A stretch of DNA of 35,199 bases from Candidatus Altimarinota bacterium (GTDB lineage: Bacteria > Patescibacteriota > Gracilibacteria > BD1-5 > UBA6164), in NCBI GenBank assembly GCA_026988025.1, contig JALSMB010000063.1:1-35199 (forward strand). Direction: 5' to 3'. Each line of letters begins with the position of its first letter. The stretch's first letter is position 1. The notes under the pieces were generated by a model. It did not search any database, was not told the origin of the DNA, and saw only the letters and a list, made by a program, of their open reading frames with translations. Both the position numbers and the translations under genes were made by a program. Below are positions 1-8,971 of this stretch, one piece after another.

Positions 1-200
1 AAATCTATTCAGTCTTGTGGTTTTTTAAGAAATTCAAAAAAGTTTCTGTTTATTTTATTTACTTGTTTGTCAGTTGCTTGAGCAGACATTAAAATAGCAA
101 TAAGAAGTTGAAACTCATTATTGTAAATTAACTCTGTTTTAGCATCAGGAAACATAGTATTAAGTGTTTCAGCAAAGTATGGAATATCTTTTTTAAGCAT
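1..200 (-). CDS. nth: Endonuclease III, N-terminal part (runs off the left edge)
   Basis: Base-excision repair glycosylase/AP lyase that removes oxidised pyrimidines. Only about the first 66 residues are inside the window. They match the family's N-terminal helices: TELIYNNEFQLLIAILMSAQATD corresponds to the well-conserved 'PFELLIAVLLSAQATD' region. The catalytic Lys/Asp, the helix-hairpin-helix and the iron-sulfur cluster lie beyond base 1. The ATG at 198-200 overlaps the last 8 bases of the upstream TIM-barrel gene, so the two are translationally coupled. A TGA codon at 9-11 (read on the minus strand) is glycine in code 25, so the frame stays open to the window edge. Confidence 0.9.
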
Positions 201-888
201 TTAATAATTTATTAGCTAAATTTATTTCTTTTTGTATTAAATCATCTCTTCATGGTATAAATACTCATTCTAAAACTATAATACAGTCTTTATATTTCTT
301 TAAATTAAAATTAAATCATTTTTCTAAACATGCTAGAGCATGAGGAGTTTTGATTTCAGGATTATTTGAATAATAATTTTTATTTACTACTGAAAAGTGT
401 ATTTTATTTGGAAATTTTACTTTTTCAAATTCTAAGAAAGGTATTTTATTTTCTTCAGCATGATTTATATCAAAAGTAAATCATGTTTGTGGTAGTTTTT
501 TTAATAATTCTATCATTTCATTTGCTTGTCTATAAGATTTTTTTCTTATATCCATATTTTCAAAAGAAATATATTGTTCTATTTCTTTAGATATTGAATC
601 AAAATCTGTATCATCAGGGTGAAGTGTAAAGTGTTTAAAGTTTGGTATTGTTTTTAAACAATATTTTATCCATTCTATATCTTTTTCTTTAAATCATATT
701 AAATGAAGAGTATTGTATTCATATTTAGATAATTTATTTAATTCTAATTCAGAAAAAATATATCAATGTTTAACTACTATCTCTACTCAATTAAATCATT
801 CAAATTTTTCTAAATGATTTAAAGTTTCTGTTAAAGAATAATTATAATACCGAAAATTTCATACTCATATACTTATTTTATTTTTCAT
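193..888 (-). CDS. Xylose-isomerase-like TIM-barrel protein
   Basis: A 231-residue protein with the rhythm of the sugar-phosphate isomerase / AP endonuclease 2 TIM-barrel superfamily. It starts with a beta strand carrying ISIGVGNFR, has NGVEIVV on strand 2, LHLIG on strand 3, FTLHPDD on strand 4, SFENMD on strand 5, FTFDINHA on strand 6 and KIHFSVV on strand 7. The E, D-x-N-H and H positions are where this superfamily binds its metals. The stop codon lies inside the start of endonuclease III. Because that partner is a base-excision enzyme, an endonuclease IV-like role is tempting, but the protein is shorter than Nfo (about 280 residues) and a sugar isomerase role is equally possible. Start chosen at the first ATG after an AT-only spacer. 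Confidence 0.7.
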
Positions 889-951
889 TTATTTTTTCTT
901 TATTTATTATTTTAATTATAATACTAAAAAATTAATTTTAAAAAAGAAAAA

Positions 952-1677
952 ATGTATAATGAATGATTCTATTTAACTGAAGCTGTTTGAAATAATGCTT
1001 TTTCTTATGAAAAAAGAAACAATAAAAAACTGTATATACCTAGTTTAATAAATGCTAAAATAGATGATATTTTATTACAAAATGATAAAGAAAAAATTGC
1101 TTTTGAAGATTTTGGTTTTGATGATAAATTAAGTACAAATTATTGACTTAAAAATTTTTATAAAATAAAGTGGAAAAATAAAGATATATATCTTTTTGAT
1201 AATCATAATCATGCTTATTTTTTTTGGTATTTAGCAAGAAAAGAGTGAATAATATGAGATAATAATATTTTAATACATATAGATGAACATGCTGATACTA
1301 GAGATAACGATAAACATTTATTAAAACCTGATAGTTTTGATTTAGATAAAGTATTTGGGTTTACAAATAAAGTTTTAAATGTAGGGGATTATATTATTCC
1401 AGCTCAAGAAGAGGGGATTATATGAGACATAGTTCAAATAAGAAATGAAACAAATTTAAATGATTATTTAGAAAATAAAGATAAATATAGAGATAATATC
1501 ATACTAAATTTAGATTTAGATTTTTTTCAACCTGATATTGATTATATAGATTTCGATTTAAAGAAAAAAGTAGTTTTAGATGCTGCTAAAAATGCAAAGA
1601 TTATAACTGTTGCTACTTCACCTTTTTTTATTAATCAAGAATTAGCTGTTAAAGTTTTTAAAGATATTTTTAGCTAA
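952..1677 (+). CDS. UPF0489 family protein (arginase/deacetylase-like fold)
   Basis: A 241-residue protein recognised by the UPF0489 motifs. A DNHNHA segment at about residues 83-88 is followed by the HIDEHADTRDN metal-type motif at 109-119 and by LNLDLDFFQPD near residue 180. UPF0489 members, including human C5orf22, are related to arginase-fold metal hydrolases, in which D-x-H and D-x-D residues bind two metal ions. The substrate is not known. The gene stands alone between the divergent TIM-barrel gene and thioredoxin. Seven in-frame TGA codons are read as glycine. Confidence 0.75.
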
Positions 1678-1684
1678 AATTATT

Positions 1685-1712
1685 TTGCATTTTAAAAGTT
1701 TTTTAATATAAT
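1685..1712 (+). promoter_or_regulatory. Probable promoter of thioredoxin gene
   Basis: TTGCAT at 1685-1690, a 16-base spacer, and a perfect TATAAT at 1707-1712. Transcription would start near 1719, about 27 bases before the ATG. The -10 box is strong evidence; the -35 is only a partial match. Confidence 0.5.
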
Positions 1713-1745
1713 CTTCCCATAATTTATTTATTAATTACGCAAATT

Positions 1746-2057
1746 ATGACTGTTGCATTAAACAAAGAAAATTTTGAAGAAACTATTAAATCTGGAGTTA
1801 CTTTAGTTGATTTCTGGGCTGAATGGTGTGGGCCTTGTCAAATGATGTTACCTATTTTAGATACTTTTTCTGATTCTATGGGTGATAAAATGACTGTTGC
1901 TAAAGTTAATGTTGATGAATCTCCAGAAGTTGCTGGTCAATTTAGAGTTATGTCTATTCCTACATTAATTGTATTTAAAGATGGAGAACCAGTTGAAACT
2001 TTAGTAGGTGTTCAACAAGCTGATCAATTAGAAGCTGTTGTTTCTAAATATTTATAA
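1746..2057 (+). CDS. trxA: Thioredoxin
   Basis: A 103-residue thioredoxin, normal length for the family. It reduces protein disulfides in the cytoplasm through the WCGPC redox centre, here at residues 27-31 (Cys28 and Cys31). The cis-proline motif SIPT and the KDGEPV segment before the last strand are also in place. All six glycines use GGN codons and none uses TGA, unlike most neighbours. Base composition is otherwise like the host, so this looks like codon preference in a highly expressed gene rather than transfer. It has its own promoter and ends at a strong terminator, so it is monocistronic. Confidence 0.97.
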   Translation: MTVALNKENFEETIKSGVTLVDFWAEWCGPCQMMLPILDTFSDSMGDKMTVAKVNVDESPEVAGQFRVMSIPTLIVFKDGEPVETLVGVQQADQLEAVVSKYL

Positions 2058-2070
2058 TATTTGATTTAGA

Positions 2071-2101
2071 AAAAAGAGAAAACTTACGTTTTCTCTTTTT
2101 T
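2071..2101. terminator. Bidirectional intrinsic terminator (trxA / hrcA)
   Basis: A perfect 13-bp stem (2071-2083 with 2088-2100) and a 4-base loop, with an A run on the left and a T run on the right. It can serve both thioredoxin on the plus strand and hrcA on the minus strand, which converge here. Confidence 0.9.
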
Positions 2102-2103
2102 AA

Positions 2104-2802
2104 TTATATAATCCCTTTAACTGCACTAATATTAAAGCTATAATTCATTTTTAGACTTCAAATTATTCATACATATCATTTATGTCAATCTATATTAACT
2201 TGCTTAATTATTATTGTATAATCTTTTAAAAAGTTAAGTATATTTTCTTCTCATATAAATATATTTATTCAATTATTTAAATGAAATGATTGAATAAATT
2301 TAGAAAAATTAAATTTATCTTCAAGCATTTTAATGATAGAAAAAATGGAATCTCATAATCTTTTGTGATTTTGTTCTAAAAATATTCATGTTCAAGAATG
2401 TTGAGAAATATGTTTATCAGGAACTATAAAGAATGCAATTTCATCTGTACTTTTTGCTAGTTCAAATGTTATTTTATGAGTTAAATCGGATAATTTTTCT
2501 ATTTTATCTTCTCATATTTTTATATTTGATTGATGTAAAAAATAATCAGGAGAACTTTCCATTAAATAATTAACAAATGCTCTTAATCATTTTGAAGTAG
2601 GAAGTCTTCATGCTGAATTATATGGTTGATATACTAATTCTAAAGTTTCAAGTTTTGCCATGTCTCATCTAACAGTAGCTGGACTAACTCATAAATCGTA
2701 TTTTTGTAATAATAATTTACTACCTAAAACTTCTCAGGTTTCAATATACTCTTCGACAATTATTTTTAATATATCTATATTTCTTTGTGTTAATTTACTC
2801 AT
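2104..2802 (-). CDS. hrcA: Heat-inducible transcription repressor HrcA
   Basis: Winged-helix repressor of chaperone genes. The N-terminal domain is well conserved: ILKIIVEEYIETGEVLGSK, then GVSPATVRGDMAKLE (DNA-recognition helix), then YQPYNSAGRLPTSKGLRAF. The C-terminal GYVGIIGSLKMNYSFNISAV matches the end of the family's effector domain. At 232 residues it is clearly shorter than typical HrcA (about 340), with the loss in the middle dimerisation/effector part. It lies 2 bases downstream of a glycosyltransferase, not beside grpE, dnaK or dnaJ. No CIRCE operator (TTAGCACTC spaced repeat) is visible in the window, so its targets must lie elsewhere. Confidence 0.9.
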
Positions 2803-2804
2803 GT

Positions 2805-3875
2805 CTATTTTATTAAATCTAATATTTGTGCAATAGTTTTTTCTATGGTAATTGTTTTTATTACTTGATTATAATTAATATTATTTTTTGGTAGAGGTAA
2901 ATCTTTTTTAATAGTTTCATAAATACTATTTACAGAAATTGGAGAAAAATAATTAATTGTATCATTAAAAATTGATTTTATATTTATTAAATCACTAGCT
3001 AGTATATGACTATTGTAATATAATGGTTCTGTTAATCTAAACGGAAATGGTTCATAAAAACTAGGGAAAATTGTTCAAAGTGCATCTTTATAAAAAAGAA
3101 TTTTTTCATTTTGTTTTATGATAGATACAAAATGAATATTTTTTTGCATTTCAAGTTCTAATATTAATTTTCTAAGGGGGATATTTCTAGCTATATTCTT
3201 TCATAATATCACTAAATCTATATTAGTTCATTCTTTTTTTAATTTTTTAAAAACATGAATTAATTTTTCATAATTTTTTTCTAATCATTCTCATCATGAA
3301 TAAATATAAAAAGGATTTTTAATATCATATTTTGTTTTAATATTTATTTTTAAGTCTTCTATACTTTCAAGTTCTTTTTTATTTGGGAAGAATCAATTAA
3401 TTAAATTTATCCTTTCTTCTTTTATATTAAATTTTTCTATTAATTCATTATTTGTTTTTTTATCAAAGCATATTATTTTACTTGATTTTTGTAGATTTTT
3501 TTCTAGTAAATATAAATATATATATTTATGTAGGTAATTAGAAAAATTATTATAATATATATCTTTTAACGAGGGTACTAAAGTGTAATAGTCTCATTTA
3601 TAAAAGATTGGTTTGTAATGATTAAAAAATAACATTAAAGAATTTTTATCAGCTTTAAGTATACTATTATAATTAAATTGTTCTGAAAGAGTATTATTTT
3701 TTATTCAAACATTTTTTATTATACAATTATTAAAATCAAATCATTTTAAATTTTTATTAGAATAAATAATAAATTGATTTGTAGAATCATTTAAAATTAA
3801 TCATTGAGTTAATTCAATAATATATGATGAATATAAGTCATCAGTTATAAATCTTAAATCTAATCCGATTTTCAT
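2805..3875 (-). CDS. GT4-type glycosyltransferase
   Basis: A 356-residue GT-B glycosyltransferase, probably adding a sugar from a nucleotide donor to a cell-surface glycan or lipid. It opens with the Rossmann strand MKIGLDLRF. The C-terminal half has the family pattern: FYIYSGGEGLEKNYEKLI at the start of the second domain, then VILGKN, NIHFVS, and SFYEPFPFRLTEPL, which contains the paired glutamates of the GT4 donor-binding EX7E motif. Acceptor and donor cannot be told from sequence. It is first in a two-gene unit with hrcA (2-base gap). Confidence 0.82.
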
Positions 3876-3946
3876 TTTTTATGTTTATTATTTTATTTTA
3901 AATTTTTATGATTATACTCTAAAATATAGTTTTTAAAAGGTTTTTT

Positions 3947-4210
3947 ATGGAATTAAATGATTATATTGAAAATAACTGAAATTTTTGAATTTTAAAATTA
4001 AGAATTATACCAAATGCAAAAAAAACTATGATTGCATGACCTATGGCTGATTGAATACTAAAGATTAGAATTAATTCAATACCAGAAAAATCTAAAGCAA
4101 ATAAAGAATTAATATCTTTTATTTCTAAAACTTTAGAAATAAAAAAGATAAATATAAAAATTATATCTTGATTAACTTCTAAAAATAAAACACTAAGGAT
4201 TGATTTTTAG
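3947..4210 (+). CDS. DUF167 / UPF0235 (YggU-like) protein
   Basis: An 87-residue protein of the DUF167 family. The diagnostic arrangement is present: LRIIPNAKKTMIAG, then LKIRINSIPEKSKANKELI, then IKIISGLTSKNKTLRI. The biochemical role of this family is not established. Length is normal (about 75-100). A weak Shine-Dalgarno-like AAAAGG lies 6-11 bases before the ATG. The gene may be the first of a run that continues through two membrane proteins to mnmA. Confidence 0.85.
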
Positions 4211-4255
4211 TATTTTATTTATATAATTATACTTAATTAATATTAATAAAATTAT

Positions 4256-4534
4256 ATGGAATATATACTTATTATAATTTATTTTTTCTTTCTATTATTC
4301 TTATATGTTTTCATAATGAAAAGGATGAAAAATGTCAGTCAAAGACATATGAAGAATACATGAATAGATAGCTTATGAAGATGATATACTATTATAAGAA
4401 GAAGATTGATAATAGTTTTCACTATTTTATTTATTATATCTAGTTTTTTAATTTTTAGTTTTTTCCATAATGACTTATTTTTCAAAATATGATTATACGA
4501 TAATCAGAAGACATTGGACACTATTACTTTTTAG
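4256..4534 (+). CDS. Small membrane protein, unknown
   Basis: A 92-residue protein not recognised as a known family. It has a hydrophobic N-terminal helix (about residues 3-20), a basic middle with several Lys/Arg, and a second hydrophobic helix (about residues 52-70), so probably two membrane crossings. Its 3' end overlaps the start of the next gene by 65 bases in another frame, which suggests coupled expression, or that the last part is dispensable. Confidence 0.55.
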
Positions 4535-4985
4535 GTATTTAAAAGTTCTAGTTTTTTTATTCATAGCATCTGTTTTATATTATATATCTTTAAAATTTAT
4601 TGATACTATTTGATATGAAATAAATCATTATTTTTTATTTCCACTTATTTTTTTAATAGTAAATTACGCTTTTATAAAGCTTGCTTTAGGTTATATCAAG
4701 TTTTATAATGATTTACTTGTTATTTATAGGTGACATTTAATAGTTATTAAATCATCACTTATTTATAAGGATAATATTGAATTTATAGATATAAATAAAA
4801 TCACAAAATTAGATACTTATTGTAATTGAATTATTCCAAATTTTATGTGATTTTGAAATTTAGTAGCTGAACAACAAAGAGATGAAGTAAGGACGTTTCA
4901 TTTTGTTCCAGAACCATTTAAGGCATTGCAAATTTTAAATGAAGAAAAACAAAAAATTTTAGAAGAAATGAAACTAAATACATAA
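4470..4985 (+). CDS. Two-helix membrane protein with bacterial PH-like domain
   Basis: A 171-residue protein. Two hydrophobic segments (about residues 20-40 and 50-70) are followed by a soluble part that reads like the bacterial PH-type fold found after a membrane hairpin in many candidate-phylum proteins: GYIKFYNDLLVIYRGHLIVI, DINKITKLDT, then a C-terminal helix rich in Glu and Lys. The family assignment is from pattern only. It overlaps the preceding gene by 65 bases and ends 17 bases before mnmA, so the three are probably co-transcribed. Confidence 0.6.
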
Positions 4986-5002
4986 TAATATATTAAAAAT
5001 AA

Positions 5003-6055
5003 ATGAAAAAGATTTTAGTTTGATTAAGTTGATGAGTTGATTCTGCAGTTTCAGCTTATTTATTAAAAAAGCAGTGATATGATGTTACAGCTTGATTTAT
5101 GATTAATTATATGGCTCCTGAATGAGAATATTGTCCTACAAAAGATGATATTGAGGTAGCAAAAGAAGTAGCTGAATTTTTAGATATTCCTTTTTTTACT
5201 TTTGATTATAGAGATACATATACAGAAAAAGTTTTAGGTTATATGTATGATTGATATAAAAAATGAATTACACCAAATCCAGATATAATGTGTAATAGTG
5301 AAGTTAAGTTTAAAGTCTTTTTAGAAGAAGCATTAGAACATGGTTTTGATTGAGTAGCTATGGGGCATTATGCTAGAATACATAAAGATAATAATTGAAT
5401 TTTTCATTTAAAAAAATGAGTAGATAATAACAAAGATCAATCATATTTTTTAGCATGATTAAATCAATTTCAACTTAGTAAGGCTCTATTTCCAATTTGA
5501 GAATTAAAAAAACCTAGAGTTAGAGAAATAGCCCTGGAAGCATGATTACCAAATGCAAAAAGAAAAGATAGTCAATGAATATGTTTTGTATGAAAAGTAG
5601 ATTTAACTAAGTTTTTAGAAAAGAAAATAGCTCCAAAACCATGATTAGTAAAAGATACTAGCTGAAAAGTTTTAGGAGAACATAAATGAGTATTTTATTA
5701 TACAATAGGTCAAAGAAAATGACTTGATATTTGAGGTCAGTCAGAACCTATTTTTATAGTAAAAAAAGATATAGAAAAAAATGAAATAATAGTTTGAACC
5801 TCTAGTGATTTACAATTATATGATGACAAACTTTTTGTTTCAGAATTTCATTTTTTATGAAAAATAAATTTTGATTTTCCACTTGAAGCTAAATGTAAAA
5901 TTAGATACAGACAAGCTGATCAAGAATGTATTATTTATAAAGAAAAAAATAAATATAGAGTAGAATTCAAAGAAAAACAAAGAGCAATAGCAAGTGGTCA
6001 GATATGTGCAGTATATTTAGATGATGATTTGGTTATGAGTGGAGTTATAAATTAA
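5003..6055 (+). CDS. mnmA: tRNA-specific 2-thiouridylase MnmA
   Basis: Adds sulfur to uridine 34 of tRNA for Lys, Glu and Gln, using ATP and a persulfide. The 350-residue length is normal. The PP-loop SGGVDS is at residues 9-14, with both glycines encoded by TGA. The catalytic cysteine pair is Cys97 in PDIMCNSEVKF and Cys194 in DSQGICFVG. The tRNA-binding GHYARI, the DQSYFLAGL motif and the YYTIGQRKGL motif are all present. Together these conserved TGA-glycines are among the clearest proof of code 25 in the window. A tRNA-Gln, one of the expected substrates, is also encoded here. Confidence 0.97.
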
Positions 6056-6084
6056 GAATTAATATTTATATTAATTCTTTTTTT
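6054..6084 (+). terminator. Terminator after mnmA
   Basis: An inverted repeat (6056-6065 with 6068-6077, an A/T-rich stem bounded by G-C) followed by a run of seven T. It overlaps the mnmA stop codon region. Confidence 0.75.
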
Positions 6085-6087
6085 AAT

Positions 6088-6120
6088 AAAAAACTCTCAA
6101 ATCTTTAAAGATAAGAGAGT
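6088..6120 (-). terminator. Terminator of the foreign cassette
   Basis: Read on the minus strand: a stem ACTCTC/GAGAGT (6093-6098 with 6115-6120) enclosing a smaller palindrome at 6101-6112, followed directly by a run of T. It lies 17 bases beyond the stop of the secreted-protein gene. Confidence 0.7.
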
Positions 6121-6130
6121 AGTTTTTGTA

Positions 6131-6165
6131 ACGATGTTATGCTGATTTTTTCAGCATAACATCGT
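6131..6165. repeat. 15-bp perfect inverted repeat at the 3' end of the foreign gene
   Basis: 6131-6145 pairs exactly with 6151-6165 around a 5-base loop. It spans the last codons and the TAA stop of the gene on the minus strand. It is not followed by a T run on either strand, so it is not a canonical terminator; it could protect the mRNA 3' end or assist the terminator next to it. Confidence 0.85.
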
Positions 6166-6748
6166 AATGTGGGTTATTTGCAACAATTGCACCAGCATGC
6201 TTGCTGTGAATCGTACATGAAGTTGTTGTACAACCTATGAGTGCACCAATAGTAGAATCAAGATCAATAGATAATTTTGCAAAACTTAGTTTACCATCTT
6301 TCAGCTTCATACTGAATTTACCAGTTAACTTAGTTTTTGCATCATCCGTAAGCATAATCATACTTGAAGGAACGCTATCTTTACTTAACTGCATTGTAAG
6401 ATGTTTTTTTGCATAAGAGATGATCATAGAGATAGGCTCTTTGATTTTCTTTGCAAAAAGTTTTTTACTGATTTGTTTTGTAAAGAGAAGTTTTCCATCA
6501 TGTGGATCACTAAACGACATTGTCCATGATTTTGGATCAAGCTCAGCTGCAATAGATTTACCATTTAATGCTAACAGATCAGTTGGTTTGAATTTGAAGA
6601 GAGTTTGTTTTGAACTTCCTTTACCAGTTGAAATGATCATTTTTGATTCTTTATGATAGATAGTTGCATCTTTCATTCCTGCTGCATGTAAAACACTGAT
6701 TGCTGCTGTTGCTGCTACTAGACCTAATTTTAGTGTACTTTTTTTCAT
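6137..6748 (-). CDS. Secreted protein of unknown function, compositionally foreign
   Basis: A 203-residue protein not recognised as a known family. It begins with a classic signal peptide: MKKSTLK, a hydrophobic stretch LGLVAATAAISVL, and a probable cleavage site at HAA. The mature part is Lys- and Ser-rich, has no arginine at all, and has two cysteines near the C terminus (GCTTTSC) that may form a disulfide. Base composition is visibly richer in G+C than every neighbour. ATC, CTC, CTG and TTC codons are frequent and all eleven glycines are GGN, with no TGA. ATG at 6748 is chosen because AAAAGGG sits just upstream and the signal peptide starts there; an in-frame TTG at 6787 would add a non-signal extension. 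It has its own promoter and terminator. Confidence 0.85.
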   Translation of the reverse strand: MKKSTLKLGLVAATAAISVLHAAGMKDATIYHKESKMIISTGKGSSKQTLFKFKPTDLLALNGKSIAAELDPKSWTMSFSDPHDGKLLFTKQISKKLFAKKIKEPISMIISYAKKHLTMQLSKDSVPSSMIMLTDDAKTKLTGKFSMKLKDGKLSFAKLSIDLDSTIGALIGCTTTSCTIHSKHAGAIVANNPHYDVMLKKSA

Positions 6749-6831
6749 TGTAACCCTTTTTACCACTTTTGTGGATTTTTTTCTCAACTACATACAATTA
6801 CTTTTTAGGGTATTTGAGTAGATGGATCGGT

Positions 6832-6859
6832 ATAATAGTGAAAAGAAACTAATAGTCAA
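6832..6859 (-). promoter_or_regulatory. Sigma-70-type promoter of the foreign secreted-protein gene
   Basis: On the minus strand: TTGACT (6859-6854), a 16-base spacer, and TATTAT (6837-6832). The start site would be near 6825, giving an untranslated leader of about 75 bases with an AAAAGGG ribosome-binding site 6 bases before the ATG. Confidence 0.65.
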
Positions 6860-6891
6860 ATTTTTTTTATAAAAAGAATTACGTTTAAAAT

Positions 6892-7761
6892 TTAATCTAT
6901 TTTTTCTCCACATTTTTTACAAAATTTAGCATCATCATCATTTTGAGTTCAACATTTATTGCAAGTATTAGTATTAGTATTTATATTTATTATTTTTGTT
7001 GACTCTATAAATATTATTACTGTTATTGTAGATAGTATTGTTACAAGTATTGGTCATAAAAACATTAAAAATACTGCCATTGTTTTTCATATAAAAGTAA
7101 CAGGAATCATATTTCAATATCAGGTAGTGGTCATTGTTACAATTGCCCACCAAAATGTTTGTGGTAATGAAGAAAACATTTCAGAATTTCATGAATAATA
7201 TTCTATATAATATGTTACAGAAGAGAATAATACTAATATTATAAGTATTAGAACTATTGCTGTTATATATTCTATTTTATGTCTTTTAATTCAATTTAAT
7301 ACCTTTGATATAATTGGTATTCTTTCTATTAATTCAAAAATTCTAAAAATTCTTAAAATTCTAAATAATATAAATATTGAATAAGTTCATACTCAATAAA
7401 TAGCTATTAAAATAAAAAATGGTAAAAATGATAGTAAATCTAATATATTTATGAATGTAAATGGAAACTTTCTTTTATTATCAGAATTATACCATCTATA
7501 TATATATTCAACTAAGAAAAAAATTGATATAATTAAATCAGCAATAAAAATTTGAAATCAATAAGTATGGCTAAAGTTTGGTATTGTATCTAATCATACA
7601 AGTATTATTGAAAATAGTATAAAAAGTATAACTATATAATTTGCCCATAGTCATATTTTTGTATCAGTTTTCTCAAAAAGAGTGTTTTTATCATCATCTT
7701 TTACTAGGTATTTAACTTTTCATTTTATTCAAAGTTTTTGTTTTATTTTATGAAAAAACAT
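6892..7761 (-). CDS. Voltage-gated potassium channel with C-terminal zinc ribbon
   Basis: A 289-residue six-helix channel of the voltage-gated ion channel superfamily. An S4-like helix carries regularly spaced arginines (FILFRILRIFRIFEL). The pore helix TFWWAIVTMTTTGYGNMIP holds the potassium selectivity filter TGYG at 213-216; both filter glycines are TGA codons. After S6 comes a short Asn/Thr linker and a zinc ribbon with Cys267, Cys270, Cys281 and Cys284 (C-x2-C, C-x2-C). Such a ribbon on a channel is unusual and may be a cytoplasmic sensor or assembly module. The ATG is 2 bases after the MscS stop, so the two channels form one operon. Confidence 0.9.
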
Positions 7762-7763
7762 AA

Positions 7764-8807
7764 TTATTTATTATTTAAGTAATCAGTATTATTAATATTT
7801 ATATTAACTGGAATAGAATCTTTTATATGTAAATCTGTTTGTGGAAAAGGTATTGAAATATTGTATTCATTTAGAGTTTCATAAATAAGTTTTAAAAACT
7901 TTGATTTAGTCATATAACTATATTTTGCATCATTTCATTTTACCCATACTATTAGGAAAAAATTTACACTACTATCTCACATTCAAGTCATTATAATTTT
8001 TGCTTTTTTATCTGCTACATCTTTTATATGAGGTAGATATGATTTTTTTAAGTTTCATAATATAGCATCTTCTACATCTTTTATTTTTGTTCAATAAGCT
8101 ACTCAAAATGGTATTTTAAATCTAACTATATCATCACTTAGGGTCCAGTTTATAATATTATTTTCTACTAAACTTTGATTTGGAACTATTATATTTATAT
8201 TATTATTTGTTCTAATAGTTGTAGATCTCATATTTATATTTAAGACTGTTCATCTCAAATCTTCTCAAATTTCTATATAATCTCATTCTTTTATACTTTG
8301 CTCAAACATCAAAATAATACCTGAAATAAAGTTTGAAACTATTGTTTGAAGTCAAAATCAGATTCAAACTGATAGTGCAGAAATGATCATTGTGAAATTT
8401 GATAAATCTATTCAAATAGTTTTTAAAGCAGACAATAATACAATTGTAATTATTACATAGTATCAAATATTTGCTAAAATAGTTATAGTTCAGTATGAAA
8501 GATCTTTTCTTTTTCTTTTCATAGAATATATCCATCTTTTATAATATTTACCAAAAGTGAAACCTATAAAAATAATAAAAGAAGCACTTATGAATGTTAA
8601 AATACTTATTTTAATATTAGTTGTTTCGAAAAGAGAATAATTTATAAAATCATATATTTGGATAATATATGGTTTTACAAATTCATAAAATGCTGATTTT
8701 TCAATTAATTGAGTTAATATGAATCATAGTAAAATAAGAGATATAATTGTTATTGTAAATTTATATATCCTTTTTTTTATGAATTTTTTATCTATTAATA
8801 AGTTCAT
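7764..8807 (-). CDS. mscS: MscS-family mechanosensitive ion channel
   Basis: A 347-residue channel that opens under membrane tension to release solutes in osmotic down-shock. Three hydrophobic segments precede the pore-lining TM3 and the first beta domain: GIGFGLQTIVSNFISGIILMF matches the family's most conserved stretch, followed by KEGDYIEIGEDLRGTVLNI, MRSTTIRTNNN and IIVPNQSLVEN. The C-terminal alpha/beta domain ends in FPQTDLHI, also typical. It is the first gene of a two-gene unit with the potassium channel, which suggests joint control of turgor. Divergent from recQ across a 164-base AT-rich spacer. Confidence 0.92.
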
Positions 8808-8914
8808 ATTTTATAATTATAACTATATTATTATGTTTATTTTATCATACATTATTATAAATTTCAAAAATATAGCTTAAATATATGTAAAATAAAAGAA
8901 AATGATTTTATTTC

Positions 8915-8942
8915 TTGAAAAGATATACTTTATATATACAAT
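8915..8942 (+). promoter_or_regulatory. Probable recQ promoter
   Basis: TTGAAA at 8915-8920, 16-base spacer, TACAAT at 8937-8942. The predicted start is about 23 bases before the recQ ATG. Confidence 0.5.
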
Positions 8943-8971
8943 AATTAAAATAATTAACTAATATAATAATT

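Noticed and set aside
1746..2057. Thioredoxin as a second foreign gene because it lacks TGA
   Set aside because: Its base composition and AT-ending codons match the neighbours; only glycine choice differs, and six glycines are few.
2104..3946. CIRCE operator near hrcA
   Set aside because: No TTAGCACTC/GAGTGCTAA pair is visible in the flanking sequence.
6420..6656. Plus-strand open frame across the foreign secreted-protein gene
   Set aside because: It is the antisense shadow of a gene with signal peptide, promoter and ribosome-binding site on the other strand.
6959..7198. Plus-strand hydrophobic open frame
   Set aside because: It is antisense to the K+ channel, whose selectivity filter and S4 helix are clear on the minus strand.
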